From contig JAQNBH010000015.1 of assembly GCA_028752905.1 (NCBI GenBank), positions 31,951,529-32,015,528 on the forward strand: a DNA stretch of 64,000 bases, written 5' to 3'. Positions 18,676 to 30,700 of the stretch are shown one piece after another. Position 1 is the first letter of the stretch. Each line of letters begins with the position of its first letter. This stretch comes from Cladorhizidae sp. MBARI D1340-BT2 (taxonomy: Eukaryota; Porifera; Demospongiae; Poecilosclerida; Cladorhizidae). Below the pieces are notes generated by a model. The model saw only the letters and a list, made by a program, of their open reading frames with translations, had not been told where the DNA came from and did not search any database. The position numbers and the translations under genes are program-made.

Positions 18676-19059
18676 GTAAGTCGTTCAGTGTGGTAGGATG
18701 GATCCATTCTTATTAACAATTCAGAGTTTCTATGATAGTAAACTATAAGACAAAGAGAAGGGGATTTAAATGTCATGTGACTCTGTACCTGGATAACCTA
18801 GATTGCTTGTCAGAAATTAGAGGAGCACCACAACATGCAACTAGTGCCCCACTAATTCATGACAAGCATCCCACCAGCCACATGAAGGCTACCATAAGGA
18901 CAAATGACCAACACAACAACTGAGCTAAATTTGCACAGCTGCCATCATCACTACAACCAATCCTTGAACTCCTCTCCTGCCTCTAATGTATGTTCTTAAA
19001 CAAATATTGCTTGGTCAGCATTGTTAATATCCACAAAGGGCATAGATCCTTACTGCCAT
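18676..19059. other. Noncoding spacer
   Basis: Intron-like sequence; part of it (about 18770-19000) is missing from the copy at 36967. Nothing recognised. Confidence 0.4.
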
Positions 19060-19440
19060 AAGCACGTTATCTTATATGCCTGTTTCTATACAGTATGTAG
19101 ATCCTTACTAACATAAGCACATTATCTCATGTGCCTGATTCTATACAGCATATAGATCCTTACTCATATAGATCCTTACTGCCATAAGCACGTGCTCTTA
19201 TATGCCTGATTCTATACAGTATGTAGATCGTTACTGCCATAAGCACATTATCTCATGTGCCTGATTCTATACAGTATGTAGATCCTTACTAACATAAGCA
19301 TGTGCTCTTATATGCATGATTCTATACAGCATATAGATCCTTACTGCCATAAGCACGTGCTCTTAAGATTCTATACAGTATGTAGATCTTTACTGCCATA
19401 AGCACGTGCTTTTATATGCCTGATTCTATACGATATGTTT
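19060..19440. repeat. 55-bp array, copy 1
   Basis: About seven irregular units of gattctatacagtatgtaga plus tccttactgccataagcacgtgctcttatatgcct. The copy at 36968 has about three. Confidence 0.85.
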
Positions 19441-19579
19441 TCCACAGTATTGTTGGTTATTTCTGAACATGATGGTGTTGGTGGTGGTGGTGGGGAGCAT
19501 AATTGTGAGCTATCTGTGTGGAGGAAGAGATATTTGTCGTCAGCAATTCAATTAGGTCTGTATGATATGTGGGCATGTG

Positions 19580-20340
19580 AGTGGCATCTCACTGCATAGG
19601 TGGTCGTAGTAGGTGTGGTAGCATCATCACATAGGTGGTGTTAGTAGGTGAGGTAGCCTCATCACATAGGTGGTCATAGTAGGTGTGGTAGCCTCATCAC
19701 ATAGGTGGTCATAGTAGGTGTGGTAGCCTCATCACATAGTTGGTCATAGTAGGTGAGGTAGCCTCATCACATAGGTGGTCATAGTAGGTGTGGTAGCCTC
19801 ATCACATAGGTGGTCATAGTAGGTGTGGTAGCCTCATCACATAGGTGGTCATAGTAGGTGTGGTAGCCTCATCACATAGGTGGTCATAGTAGGTGTGGTA
19901 GTCTCATCACATAGGTGGTCATAGTAGGTGTGGCCTCATCACATAGGTGGTCATAGTAGGTGTGGTAGCCTCATCACATAGTTGGTCATAGTAGGTGAGG
20001 TAGCCTCATCACATAGGTGGTCATAGTAGGTGTGGTAGCCTCATCACATAGGTAGTCATAGTAGGTGTGGTAGCCTCATCACATAGGTGGTCATAGTAGG
20101 TGTGGTAGCCTCATCACATAGGTGGTCATAGTAGGTGTGGTAGCCTCATCACATAGGTGGTCATAGTAGGTGTGGTAGTCTCATCACATAGGTGGTCATA
20201 GTAGGTGTGGCCTCATCACATAGGTGGTCATAGTAGGTGTGGTAGCCTCATCACATAGGTGGTCATAGTAGGTGTGGTAGTCTCATCACATAGGTGGTCG
20301 TAGTGTGATAGCCTCATCACATAGGTGGTCAAAGCAAGTG
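19580..20340. repeat. 35-bp array, about 21 units, copy 1
   Basis: Units of cataggtggtcatagtaggt plus gtggtagcctcatca. Some units lack the ggtag word (28-30 bases). A higher-order pattern is visible: the order of normal, gttggt and short units recurs, so blocks were duplicated. Confidence 0.9.
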
Positions 20341-20544
20341 TGGTAATCCTATAAACAGGTGTTCATGGCAGGTATGGTAGGCTCTTAGCACATGTATTTG
20401 TAGCATGACTGTAGCTTCATTGCACAGTGGCACGTGTGTTGTGGGGTGATGGCCTTATGACACAGGTGGTTTTTGTAGGTGTATGGTTTTTGTAGGTGTA
20501 TGGTGGCCTCTTACACATGTGATATATAGCTGCATTACACATGG
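20341..20544. other. Degenerate repeat margin
   Basis: Diverged units of the 35-bp family grade into unique sequence. A 16-base word (gtatggtttttgtagg) is repeated. No coding signal. Confidence 0.4.
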
Positions 20545-20835
20545 TGGCCGTATTACTCAGGTAGACATAGCCAGTGTTTAGTTGATTATGTTGACAATAA
20601 CTCGTTGACAATAGCTCTATGGGGAAACACACTGGACCAACATCACACTGGGTTGAGGCAGGTTGAAGTAGGTTGATAATAGCTCTATGGGAACACACAC
20701 TGGACCAACATTACACTGGGTTGAGGCAGGTTGAAGTAGGTTGACAATAGCTCTATGGGAACATAGACTGGACCAACATCACACTATGTTGAGGCAGGCT
20801 GAAGTAGTTTGACAATATCTCTAGGGGGACACATA
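20545..20835. repeat. 68-bp array, about 4 units, copy 1
   Basis: Units of ttgaggcaggttgaagtagg plus ttgacaatagctctatgggaacacacactggaccaacatcacactggg. The copy at 38155 is nearly identical. Confidence 0.85.
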
Positions 20836-21354
20836 CTGGATCACTTACCAACCATAATATTGGTCGTGTATTTGGGATGCATGAACTTCACTCACATGTT
20901 GAAGTTGATTGAACTTGATGTCATGACACTTAAGTGTGTCCATCTCTCTCTACATGAATGTCCTCTGAATACACATGTGCAACAATGGTGGCAGGTAAGG
21001 GGAAGGCGGGGGGGGGGGGGGGGGGGTTGTAACCACGATGGAGCACATGACTAACCACACTACTTATGCCAACATGTGCTTCACCTTCTAGCTTGCAATC
21101 TGTAGGAGCCAGCACAAACTAGTCGTCTTAGAACAAATAGCTAGACATAGACACACAAACTGAAATATAAAGTGCGTTCGAGTCAATTACCATTCACACT
21201 CTCTGTGCGTGTGTCTCTGGCAGACACTGCATGAGCAATTAGTTTGCCTTTAATAGGTATGAGGCTTGTATTATGCCCGAGGCAAGTGTGCTGTTATATG
21301 GAACTATGCACTCATTATATATCCTCATGATATTATGTGTTGTGTGTTTATCAG
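20836..21354 (+). other. Intron upstream of exon A with a G tract
   Basis: Noncoding; 21008-21026 is a run of 19 G (15 in the copy at 38569). It ends in acceptor gttgtgtgtttatcag. Confidence 0.5.
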
Positions 21355-21489
21355 ATGACCACCAGCAGAGACAAGGAGCCTACTCTTCTGCGCCTCAACA
21401 AGGGCACCTTTTCCAAGCTTCCCACTATCACTACCCATCATCATTGCCATACTACCATCCCCAACATCCTGGAGCTCCGCCTCTTCAAG
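21355..21489 (+). CDS. 135-bp Pro/Gln exon A, copy 1
   Basis: Acceptor gtgtgtttatcag and donor CTTCAAG|gttagg bound 135 bases. In phase 1 the exon reads DDHQQRQGAYSSAPQQGHLF, then QASHYHYPSSLPYYHPQHPG and APPLQ: 45 codons, no stop. Composition (Gln, His, Tyr, Pro) and phase match exon B (6478 and copies) and the 48-bp exon, so the three could splice together without shifting frame. The copy at 38912 appears identical. The upstream intron resembles that of dead exon C, which shows that A and C arose by exon duplication. The product is an unrecognised, probably disordered protein. Confidence 0.55.
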
Positions 21490-21726
21490 GTTAGGAGAGA
21501 AGTCTGCTACAGTCAAGTAGAGATATCTTTCCATTGTCTTGTTTTCTTTGTGTCATTTAATGTGCTCAATGTATGCCAAAATAGAAGCACATCCAATCAG
21601 AAAGAAAAAGGAAAAAAGCTGAATTCAAAATCAATGAATGTTGTGCCAACCACACTAGCAATTTAATGATGAATATGTGATGCAAGTAATTCGTGTGTTC
21701 CTCCTCTTGTGTGTGAGCTACCTATC
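21490..21726. other. Intron start after exon A
   Basis: Noncoding DNA between the donor of exon A and the gypsy RT relic, whose insertion point (ctacctatccaatgcatact) is the same at 39281. Confidence 0.45.
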
Positions 21727-23010
21727 CAATGCATACTTCCATTTGCCCTTGGATGATCAAAAGTGCCAATCAACACACATAAGGATCTCAAACACTTACC
21801 ATTTGGTGTTGCATCTACTCCAGCAATTTTTTACCGACATATGGAGACACTACTGCAGGGCATTAATGGCATTAGTGTTTACCTCGATGATATACTTGCG
21901 ACTGGTTCCGCCATGGAGGAACATGTACACAACCTCGAAGAAGCCCTGAAACAGCTAGAAGCCACTGGACTACGTCTTAACCGAGAAAAATGCTTTTTCT
22001 TACGCCCTAGCATTGAATACTTGGGTCACATAATTGACAAAGATGCTTACACCCCACAGAAATTAAAGTTCTTGCATCAAAGAAGCCCCACAACCAAAGA
22101 ACACGACCCAACTTCGATCATTTCTCGGGCTAATTAATTACTATAGCAAATTTTGCTCAATTTAACTCTCGAACAAGAAACAAAAGTGACATTGCGATCC
22201 TGAGCAAGAACAAACCTTCCAAGCTACTAAGGAATCCTTACAAGCAGACTAACTCCTTACTCATTACCACACCACAAAGCCATCGGTATTGGCATGCGAG
22301 GCTTCTGAGTATGGCATTGGAGCAGTTCTCTCGCACATTCTTGATGGCAACCAGGAATGCCCAGTTGCTTACATCTCCAGACCCCTATAATCTGACCATC
22401 ATGTTTGCTGTAAAAAAAAGTTTCACCGCTACCTTCTGGGACATCACTTTGTGATTGAATCTGATCATCAACCACTGAAGTCACTGTGAGGTGAGAGAAA
22501 CAAGGTTCCACAAATGGCATCATCTAGGATCCAAAGATGGGCAATTACAGTCAATATTCCACTACACAATCTGCTACAAAGGCTGGAAGCAGACGCTCTC
22601 AGTCACCTGCCCAGCCTAGTCACTACTTCCAGTGATTATGAACCAGAAGACTTAGTCTTAGTGATGAACCATCTATCTTCCACTTCAGCTTCCGCTGCCA
22701 ACATCAAGGAATGGACTGCTAAGGACCCAGTCATGTCTTGCATCCTCAGATGCCTTATGTCTGCATGACCTCATCAGAAGCTGGACAAGGTGTACGAAAC
22801 AAGAAGGAATGTACTCAGTTTCCTTGATGGATGTCTCCTCTGGGCATCCCGTGTCATTATTCCTCCTCCAGACCCACAGCTGATTTTAGATGAGCTTCAT
22901 GAGACTCATTCTGGGACGAGGAAAATGAATGCCCTCACCTGGTCCTACATATGGTGACCTGGCATGGAGGCAGAGATTTGTACAACTGGTGAAAACCTGC
23001 CCAGTATGTC
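21727..23010 (+). pseudogene. Gypsy RT-RNaseH-integrase relic, copy 2 (type B)
   Basis: Same domain order as the relic at 11935. The catalytic YLDDI box is intact here (21880-21894), and the RT frame is open from ATG 21763 through GHIIDKDAYTPQKLKFLHQR, about 110 codons. Downstream, RNase H (EASEYGIGA, ESDHQPLKSL) and integrase zinc pieces (HETHSG, CPVC) lie in other frames, and a TGA follows CLMSA. It is a dead retrotransposon fragment sitting in the presumed intron between exons A and C. Confidence 0.8.
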
Positions 23011-23292
23011 GGGAGTAGTTCTAGTTGGCAGTCGTTGATTAGTAGTCTAATGACTGTGACTGTTATTTACAAGAGCATGCGCATCTCGGGCTACCACAAA
23101 AGATCTACACACAGACATCCAAACTACCTGTAGAATTGTGAGGTGCATGTAGGTCGATCAACTCCACTTCGCTCACACACACACACACACACACTAGTGT
23201 GCTTTTAATAGGCATCAGGCATGTATTATGCCCGAGGCAGGTGTGCTATTACACTGAACTATGCACTCATATATCCTCATAACCACCACCAG
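23011..23292. other. Spacer with short CA run
   Basis: Matches 13216-13510 except that the CA repeat is only about ten units. No coding signal. Confidence 0.4.
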
Positions 23293-23399
23293 TTTCCTCC
23301 GGGAGCCTCCTGTTCTGCCCGCCAACAGAGGTTCCCTGCACCAGCTGCTCCCTATGGTTTACCAACATCAACAGTCGGGCCCTTCTCTACCTCTTCAAG
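23293..23399 (+). pseudogene. Dead Pro/Gln exon C, copy 2
   Basis: As at 13490, but an extra T (tatggtttacc) breaks the frame in the middle. Acceptor and donor are missing as in the other copies. Confidence 0.45.
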
Positions 23400-23691
23400 C
23401 TTAGCCCTGAAGTCTGGTTCAGTCAAGTAGGGAGGTTTTTCTTTTCTTCGTGTCCCACAAGGCTAATTTATACTATGACAATTTCCAAAATTTCATCAGA
23501 AGGATGGTTAAAAAAAAAATTGCTGAAAGAGACCCTGTCCCCTCTACCCCACTATTCTCTGCTGTCACAGAAGCCTGTGTAGCCTCCTCCATCTCCCCCA
23601 GCCAGCATCCTGAATGAAGCACTGAGTCTTGTAGAGATGAAACTTGTAGCTACATGTACTAGACTTGTCATGATATGTGTTGTACATACAG

Positions 23692-23826
23692 GCCAACAAC
23701 AGCCACCTTTTATAGGGGCCCAAAGATATCCCTCCCACCAGGGTTACCCTCACCAACCTCTGCTTTGGGGTAATCCGCAAACACCTAACATTTCTCTCCA
23801 ACACTCTCTGGCACAACCTTCACAAG
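23692..23826 (+). CDS. 135-bp Pro/Gln exon B, copy 2
   Basis: Appears identical to the exon at 6478 over all 135 bases with the same acceptor and donor. The upstream intron here lacks about 40 bases (the ctatggtacagtatttatca part), whereas the exon is unchanged. Confidence 0.55.
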
Positions 23827-24476
23827 GTTTGACACAAGTTTAGTGCATGGTAATGTAGGCTAGTGCATGGTAATGTAGGCTAGTGCATGGTAGTGTAGGC
23901 TAGTGATAGTAGTCTAGCCTGGTGCATGATAGTGTAGGTAGGTCGTCTAGGCAACCACCATATTTCCATAAAGTGGGGCATTTCTGAATTGGAGCTAACA
24001 CCAACAACCTCCAGGAAGTGTGGCACAACACACAGGTAGTGGGGCATATCTAACACCCACCACACCTCCAGGAAGTGTGGCACAACACACAGGTAGTGGG
24101 GCATATCTAACACCCACCACACCTCCAGGAAGTGGGGCACAACACCCAGGTAATGGGGCATGTCTAACGCCCACCACACCTCCAGGAAGTAGGGCATGTC
24201 TAGGCACCCATCACATCTTCATGAAGTGTTTATATCTGTAAGCACTCACCACACTTCCAAGAATTGGGGCATGTCTGAGCAACCACCACACCTCCATGAA
24301 GTGGGACATGTTTAACACCCACCACACTTCCATGAAGAGGGGAGTGTCTAATCAACCACACCTCCATGAAGTGGTTTTGTTAATCTACAACCGCACCTCC
24401 ATGAAGTGTGGCATATCTAGGTACCCAACACACCTCCAAGAAGTGGGGCATGTTTAAGCACACACCACACCTCCAT
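23827..24476. repeat. 57-bp and ~34-bp minisatellites, copy 2
   Basis: Same family as at 6613; three 57-bp units, then the 34-bp style repeats. Confidence 0.85.
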
Positions 24477-25130
24477 GAAGTGTGACAGTCTCATTCCATA
24501 TCTGCTTCGCTCGGTCATTTCTTGAAGTTAATCTGCATTTTTATTTACTTGGTAGAAATGTTTGTCGAGTCAGCAGAACATTCAAAATACTTCAGGAGAG
24601 TATTGGGACGAGCCCCCAGGAAGATTCTGCTTCTTACAACATTTTAGATAGAGCTATTTTTCGCATCTTGCTAGCCATTAAATTGCTAGCCATTAAAACT
24701 TTTGTATCTGTGGAAAAAATAATGAATCCTCTGAGAAGCTCTGACACTCACAGTCTGCCATCGACGTAGAACAAACTCAAGAGAGTGGGCCAATATAATT
24801 TAATTGTAAACCAGAAAAACAAACACTAACTGACTATATACGATAACTTAAAAGTGTAGAGAAGTTCTAGTCTGAATTAAGTATGCACATCACATTATTC
24901 ATACACAAAAACACTAATGATCTAATAAAGCTAAATAGTTCCTAATAAGGTAAAGTTAAGTAAGTGCACCTAGCTCATATAGAATGACTTCATCTCTTAA
25001 TCAACCAGAGTCAAGTTAAGTTAAACCTTAATCTAGACAGGTCTAAATTATAACACTCACTAAATAATATTCATTACATCAGTCATTACAGTTTGTAAGA
25101 CAGTACAAAACTCACCCCCAGCGGGTAATT
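24477..25130. other. Conserved AT-rich block, copy 2
   Basis: Copy of the block at 7321, with few substitutions (for example ggacgagcc for ggaggagcc). No function assigned. Confidence 0.4.
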
Positions 25131-25164
25131 CATCCCCAGGTTGTGAACCAATGGTCTAGTGGCC

Positions 25165-25738
25165 CAGGTTCTCTCCTTCATCACCCCCTGAGTCTAGTGT
25201 CTCCTCCATCTCCCCCAAACCAACATCCTGTATGAACACTGAGTCTAGTGTCTCCTCCATCTCCCCCAAACCAACCTCCTGTATGAAACACTGATTCTAG
25301 TGTCTCCTCCATCTCCCCCAAACCAACATCCTGTATGAACACTTGAGTCTAGTGTCTCCTCCATCTCCCCCAAACCAACATCCTGTATGAAACACTGAGT
25401 CTAGTGTCTCATCCATCTCCCCCAAACCAACATCCTGATTGAAACACTGAGTCTAGTGTCTCCTCCATCTCCCCCAAACCAACATCCTGTATGAAACACT
25501 GAGTCTAGTGTCTCCTTCATCTCCCCCAAACCAACATCCTGTATGAAACACTGAGTCTAGTGTCTCCTTCATCTCCCCCAAACCAACATCCTGTATGAAA
25601 CACAGTCTAGTGTCTCCTCCATCTCCCCCAAACCAACATCCTGTATGAAACACTGAGTCTAGTGTCTCCATCTCCCCCAAACCAACATCCTGTATGAAAC
25701 ACTGAGTCTAGTGTCTCCTCCAAACCAACATCCTGATT
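25165..25738. repeat. 52-bp array, about 11 units, copy 2
   Basis: Same unit as at 7990. Small unit variants (gaacactg versus gaaacactg) shift frame between units. It ends at 25738, where single-copy DNA begins. Confidence 0.9.
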
Positions 25739-26184
25739 TGTCTCATCTTGATGCTTTTAGTGATGTAGCAGGATTTGATATTGAAGATCATGAGATATAA
25801 TATAGCTATTTCAACAAAAGCACTAAACGCAAAGGAATACTTCTTTTATTGAAAGAAGCCAAGAAAGCCACAACTAAATACAATAGAGAGCATCTCAAGA
25901 AAGGGATTTGACTAAGATACTGTAAAGTATTTCATATCACATTTTTTCAATATTCTTCATTTTCAATATTCAAAGCTTTAAACACATTTACAATCTTACT
26001 ATGCACTATGCAGCAACCAACCCCCAAAAAGTTCTGCAAATGTGTAGCTGTAATACATCCTAGTAAATCATTCAACACAACAAAACGCACATCTCACTTT
26101 AAATGGTTTGAAAAAGTTGGTAACTATGATATAGCATTATGGATAGTTTGTTTTTATACTGTTGGGTCCCATATGGCATCCATG
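25739..26184 (+). other. Single-copy stretch with a possible hAT remnant
   Basis: The first part reads SHLDAFSDVAGFDIEDHEI, a stop, then YSYFNKSTKRKGILL on the plus strand. The F-D-x-E-D and F-N-x-S-x-K-R-K pattern resembles a segment of some hAT-derived proteins, but it is short and I am not sure of it. The rest is AT-rich without recognisable coding. Confidence 0.25.
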
Positions 26185-28440
26185 GGTGTGGTTAGCATAT
26201 CTTGTATGGGACTATAGAGAAGCAAGAAAGGATGTGAAAAAGACTATTAGGAAAGAGAAGAAGGAATTGAGGAAGAGAACTATAAAGAAGACGAGAGAGC
26301 AGGGTGGGATTCTTTGTAAGCTGTTTTGGAATGATTTAAGAACAAAGAGGAAGAATAAAAGGAGTAAAAGATGAGGGAAGGATGGTGGAGGAGGAAGATG
26401 AGGTGTTGGAGGTGATGGCAAAATACTGAGAAGAGCTGAGAGGAAAAAAGAGGATGCCACAGTACAAGAATTAGAGATAGGAGAAGTGGGTGGGCATGAG
26501 CTGCATGGGTATGTCTGAAGAAGTACGTTTGGGAAGAAGTAGTAGAGGTAATGAAGTGCTTGAAGAGAGGAAAGACTCCAGGCCCTGATGGAATGTTGAA
26601 TGAGATGCTAATGTATGGAGGTAGAAGGTTCTGGAGGTGATGGTGCAGGTGATGAATGTGTTGATGACAATTGAATGCTGCCAGTGGACTGGAAGAGGAG
26701 TTTGCTAGTACCTCTCCACAAGGATGGCGACGAGGATGAAGTAGGTAATTATAGAGGAATCTCATTGTGTTGTAGTGTGGTGAAGGTGTTGGCGAGAGTG
26801 TTGGCGAGGAGGTTGGGAGTGTTCGCTGAGATAGGATTTTGACAGAAGCACAAGGAGGATTTAGGAGCTGGAGGAGATGTTCAGACAAGTGGTTGGTGTT
26901 AAGGGGAGTTTGTGAAGTTAGGAAGAGTGAGAAGAAAGCTTCATATCTGGCTTTCCTGGACATAAGTAAGGCATATGACAGTGTGTGGAGGAAGGGACTG
27001 TGGCAGAAGTTGAGGCAGTATGGAGTAGAGCAGAAACTTGTGAGGACCTGTGTAGGATTGTATAGTTGGGTGGAGACGACGGTGATATTGAACGAAAGGA
27101 GGTCAAGGTGGTTCACTTGTGTTAGGCAGGGATCTCCACTTCCTTTCAATATTTATTTGATGGGAATGGCAGAGGAGTTGGAGAGAGCTGAGCTAGGAGT
27201 CAATTATGGAAGGCTGTTGGTGTGGGGCACTTATGTAAGCAGATGTTGTTCTTCTGGCTGACTCAAGGGTGGAACTGCAAGCTATGTTGGATGTGGTACA
27301 GGTGTATGTGTTAAGGTGGAAGATGAAGTTTAATAGTAAGAAGAGCAAGGTCATGGTAGTAGGGAAGAAGGAAGCAGGAGTGCATTGGAGGATTGGTGAG
27401 GAGATATTGGAAGAGGTCAAAGAATTCAAGTACTAGGGAGTATGGTTTGATAGGAAGCTAAGGGGTAACATCCAGTTCGAGAAGATGGCAAAGAAGGCAG
27501 AAGAGTGGGTTGGAAAGGTGATATGGATGAGTAGAGTGAATGGGCAGGTGGAAGTGGACAGAGGAAGAATGGTGTTGGAGCTTCTAGTGAGACCTAGTAT
27601 GGAGCATGCAGCCGAGGTGTGGTGGACAGGAGGATGTAATGTTTTCTAGAAGTTGGAGTCAGCACAGATGAGAGTAGGTAGGAGACTGTTGGGGGCAGTA
27701 GCAGGAGTGGCAATATGGGGAGATATGGCGTGGGGAAGAAGCTGGAGGAGAGGCGGGAAGAGATAAAGGTTTTGTTTGGTAAAAGATTAGAGGTGTTGGA
27801 ACAGAGCAGATTGATAAAAAAATAGTTGTTTAGAGAGGATGGAGGAATTGGATGGTGGGAAGAATATCATTTTGAGTCGAAAATACGAGATAAACAATGA
27901 GGTTGGGTCAGTGTGCAAGTGGAAGGGGAAAGTGAAGGTGAGAAATGAGAAGGATTGTTGAGAGGAGGAAATAAATGGCAAGAGTACGCAGAATTTTTAT
28001 AAATCGGCAAAGAATGGTGCAGGGATGGAGAGGTATGTGAGGTCCATGCATGGTCAGGAAGGTGTGCGGTTGCAATTTCGACTGAGGACTGCATCAGCTG
28101 GGTTGTTAGAGGATAAGAAGAGATGTGGGATAGTTAGGGATGAGAGGTGTATCATGCGTGATAGTGGAGCAGGGGAAGATGTGGAACATTCCTTGCTGAT
28201 GTTCAGGGAATTTGAGAAGGATCGGCGGTTACTGATGAGGTGTGCAGAATTGTAGGGGCAGGACAGTGGCTGGATGAATTTAGAAGAGTGGGTAAGGATG
28301 GAAAGGTTGCATTGCTTTTGGGGAAAGATGTGGAGGGAGTAAGTGATGCAGTGATGGAGGAGGTGGGCGAGTGTGTTATGTATTGGGTAGGGAAGTGGTC
28401 AGAGGTGAAAGGAACTGTTATATGGTGAACTGAGGAATGA
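26185..28440 (+). pseudogene. Degenerate non-LTR retrotransposon (LINE)
   Basis: Across shifting plus frames the order is: basic N-terminal part (DYREARKDVKKTIRKEKKEL, GGILCKLFWNDLR), KRGKTPGPDGMLNEMLMYGG, NYRGISL, LTEAQGGFRSWRRCSDKWLV, AFLDISKAYDSVWRKGLW (first catalytic Asp), RQGSPLPFNIYLMGMAEELE, then FNSKKSKVMVVGKKE and a C-terminal C-rich part with GAGEDVEH ending at 28428. This is the palm order of LINE reverse transcriptases. At the YADD box (27230-27260) the frame breaks and one Asp is lost, leaving ADVVLLADS, so it is dead. RQGCPLSP has also decayed. The endonuclease domain is not seen, so the copy is 5' truncated. It interrupts nothing else visible and lies between two large duplicated blocks. 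Confidence 0.75.
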
Positions 28441-28644
28441 TCTTTGGTCCCCTCCCCCCCTCCTTGAGTAGCGGGACACTCATAACTTAATAATGTGGAT
28501 ATTATTTTAATCAATTAAGTACTGTTGATTTATAATATAGATACTTATAGTTACTGTTATATACATAGTTCAATACTGTTTTGTAACCTGATGGCTTAGC
28601 AATATGAAGATTAAATTATGAAACCCAACCACCTTGCAAAGCTA
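28441..28644. other. LINE 3' untranslated region and spacer
   Basis: AT-rich DNA following the LINE stop. No clear poly-A tail or target-site duplication was identified. Confidence 0.35.
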
Positions 28645-29615
28645 CAAACCAGTCCAGCAAGAGTCTGCAGCAGCGGATGATGGAACCAGACACTTCATCC
28701 AAGCATCCTTCATGCACACTAAATACAGCAGCTCGAAAAAGAAGAGGTAAGCTAAGAGCAGTCAATAAGAGATGTGAGACAGGTAGAGTAGCTAGTGCTA
28801 GTGCCTACCACTAAGAATGCATTAAAATTACCCTCCCAGCTTAATTAGCTAATTAATTAGCTACCATAAATCTGGGATTTTTCAATGTTGATAAATTTTC
28901 ATAGTCCAAGATTTAAATGTTAATTATAAAATAGTTGGATTATGCATTAGCTATGGCTTGTGCAACCACACCAGTATGGCAGAGAAAAGAGCTGGCTCCT
29001 AGAAGTGCTGGAAATCTCTCTCCTAAAGTTCAGAGAAGTGAACAGCTTTGGCACTATCCTAGGAAGTGTCCTGTATTGATGTATTTTCTTCCACTGCTAT
29101 ATAGCTACTGTAGCAAACCCTTAGTTAATGCTCCCCACAATCCCTCTTCCAAATATTTAGTTATCCCGAGCGACTTCTTGAAGGAGGTGATGAACTAAAT
29201 GTATTGGAGTGACTAGTAAAAAAAATAATGTAAATAAATGGTGCAGACCACAAATATTTACAGGACCCTTTACCTATAAATATTTAATCGGCATTACATG
29301 TACTTTGATAATCATTGGGAAAGGGTCTTGCTGAGTTTAGTCTACATTGCCAAATTTCTATAGCTTATATCCTGTCAGTTCAAGACTCACTACAGTGCTG
29401 GAAATCCCCTCTTCCCTCCAAGAAAAATGAATTAAGATCTGTGTAGCAACAGGAAGTGTAATCAGTAAAAGTAGAGTTTAGAAGTTGCCAAATCGAGACC
29501 ATACACAGTAGTATCTTAACCTGGTGGGGTTTCTTTAGGAAAAATCCATAGCCACACCTATAGGTCTTCCATAGCCACACCTCTACATCTTCTGTATATT
29601 GTTATATAGCTACGG
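28645..29615. repeat. 1-kb tandem block, first copy
   Basis: This block and 29690-30700 are diverged direct repeats at an offset of about 1,050-1,080 bases. Shared landmarks are the DDGTRHFIQASFMHTK segment, ggctcctagaagtgctggaa, gacttcttgaaggaggtgat and atccatagccacacctatag. Here the first segment ends in K codons and a 1-base deletion spoils its frame. Confidence 0.65.
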
Positions 29616-29675
29616 AAGATGCACTTTTACCATTTTTTGAGTTCGCTGTGCTTTGGGAAGAAACAGACAACTGCC

Positions 29676-29795
29676 ATGGAGAGAGGCGTGCAGAGTCAAG
29701 TCCAGCAAGAGTCTGCAGTAACAGATGATGGAACCAGACACTTCATCCAAGCATCCTTCATGCACACTAAACACAGCAGCTCCGAAGAAGAAGAG
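29676..29795 (+). CDS. Possible first exon, acidic C-terminus
   Basis: ATG at 29676 in good context (ctgccATGG) opens 40 codons reading MERGVQSQVQQESAVTDDGT, then RHFIQASFMHTKHSSSEEEE, and meets a strong donor, GAG|gtaagc. SSSEEEE would suit casein-kinase phosphorylation, though that is speculative. The tandem duplicate at about 28655-28747 keeps DDGTRHFIQASFMHTK and the donor but has SSSKKKR and a frameshift. A possible later exon ending KEVMDCN lies near 30325-30356. The product is unknown. Confidence 0.3.
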
Positions 29796-30700
29796 GTAAG
29801 CTGGGTATTGTAAGAGCAGTCAGTAGAGATGTGAGACAGATAGAGTAGTGCCTCTCAGAGGTAGTCAGTTCCTTGAGCTCCAGCCTACCCCCAAAGATGC
29901 ATTCAAACTGCCGTCCCAGATTTATTAAAATAATTGTAGCATTGCTAATTAACTTAGCTACCATAAATTTGGATTAATTAACTTAACTACCATAAATCTG
30001 GGATTCTTCAATGTTGATAACTTTTTGTAGTCCTATAGTCAAGATTTAAATGTTAATTATAAAATGGTTGTATTATGTGTTAGCTATGGCTCGTGCAGAC
30101 ACACCAGGCAGGGCAGAGAAGAGAGCTGGCTCCTAGAAGTGCTGGAAATACCTCTTTTCTAAGATATTTGAAGTTCAGAGAAGTGAACAGCTTTGGCACT
30201 TTCTTAAGAAGTGTCCTGTATTGATGCATCTTCTTCCACTGCTAGCTACTGTAACAATCTCTTAGTTAATGCTCCCTTTCACAATCCCTAAACTCTCGGC
30301 TTCTAAATATTTTAGTTATCCCGAGTGACTTCTTGAAGGAGGTGATGGACTGCAATTAAAAATCTATTGGAGACTTGTCCCCAAAAAAGTGGATTCACTA
30401 TTGCAGACCACAAATATTTACAAGACCCTTTACCTATTAACAGCAATATGTTTTAATCATTGTTTCAATACTGAATTTAGTCTACACTGCCAAATTCCTG
30501 TCTTGTATGACATCCAATGCCACAAGAGCCAGATATTTGTTTCCCATATACTTTATGTATTGGGAGAACCTGTTCATCTGGGTCCTTAGATCGTTTTGTC
30601 TTTCCTATGTGGAGTTTCATTAGGAAAAATCCATAGCCACACCTATAGATCTTCCATAGCCACACCTCTAGGTCTTCTGTATATTGTTATATATATATAT
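29690..30700. repeat. 1-kb tandem block, second copy
   Basis: Second member of the pair described at 28645. It ends in a TA-rich tract (atatatatatacctatatat) near 30690-30715. Confidence 0.65.

Noticed and set aside
26280..27149. 289-codon minus frame, Ser/His/Leu rich
   Set aside because: Antisense of the LINE reverse transcriptase; the plus strand carries the recognisable RT motifs.
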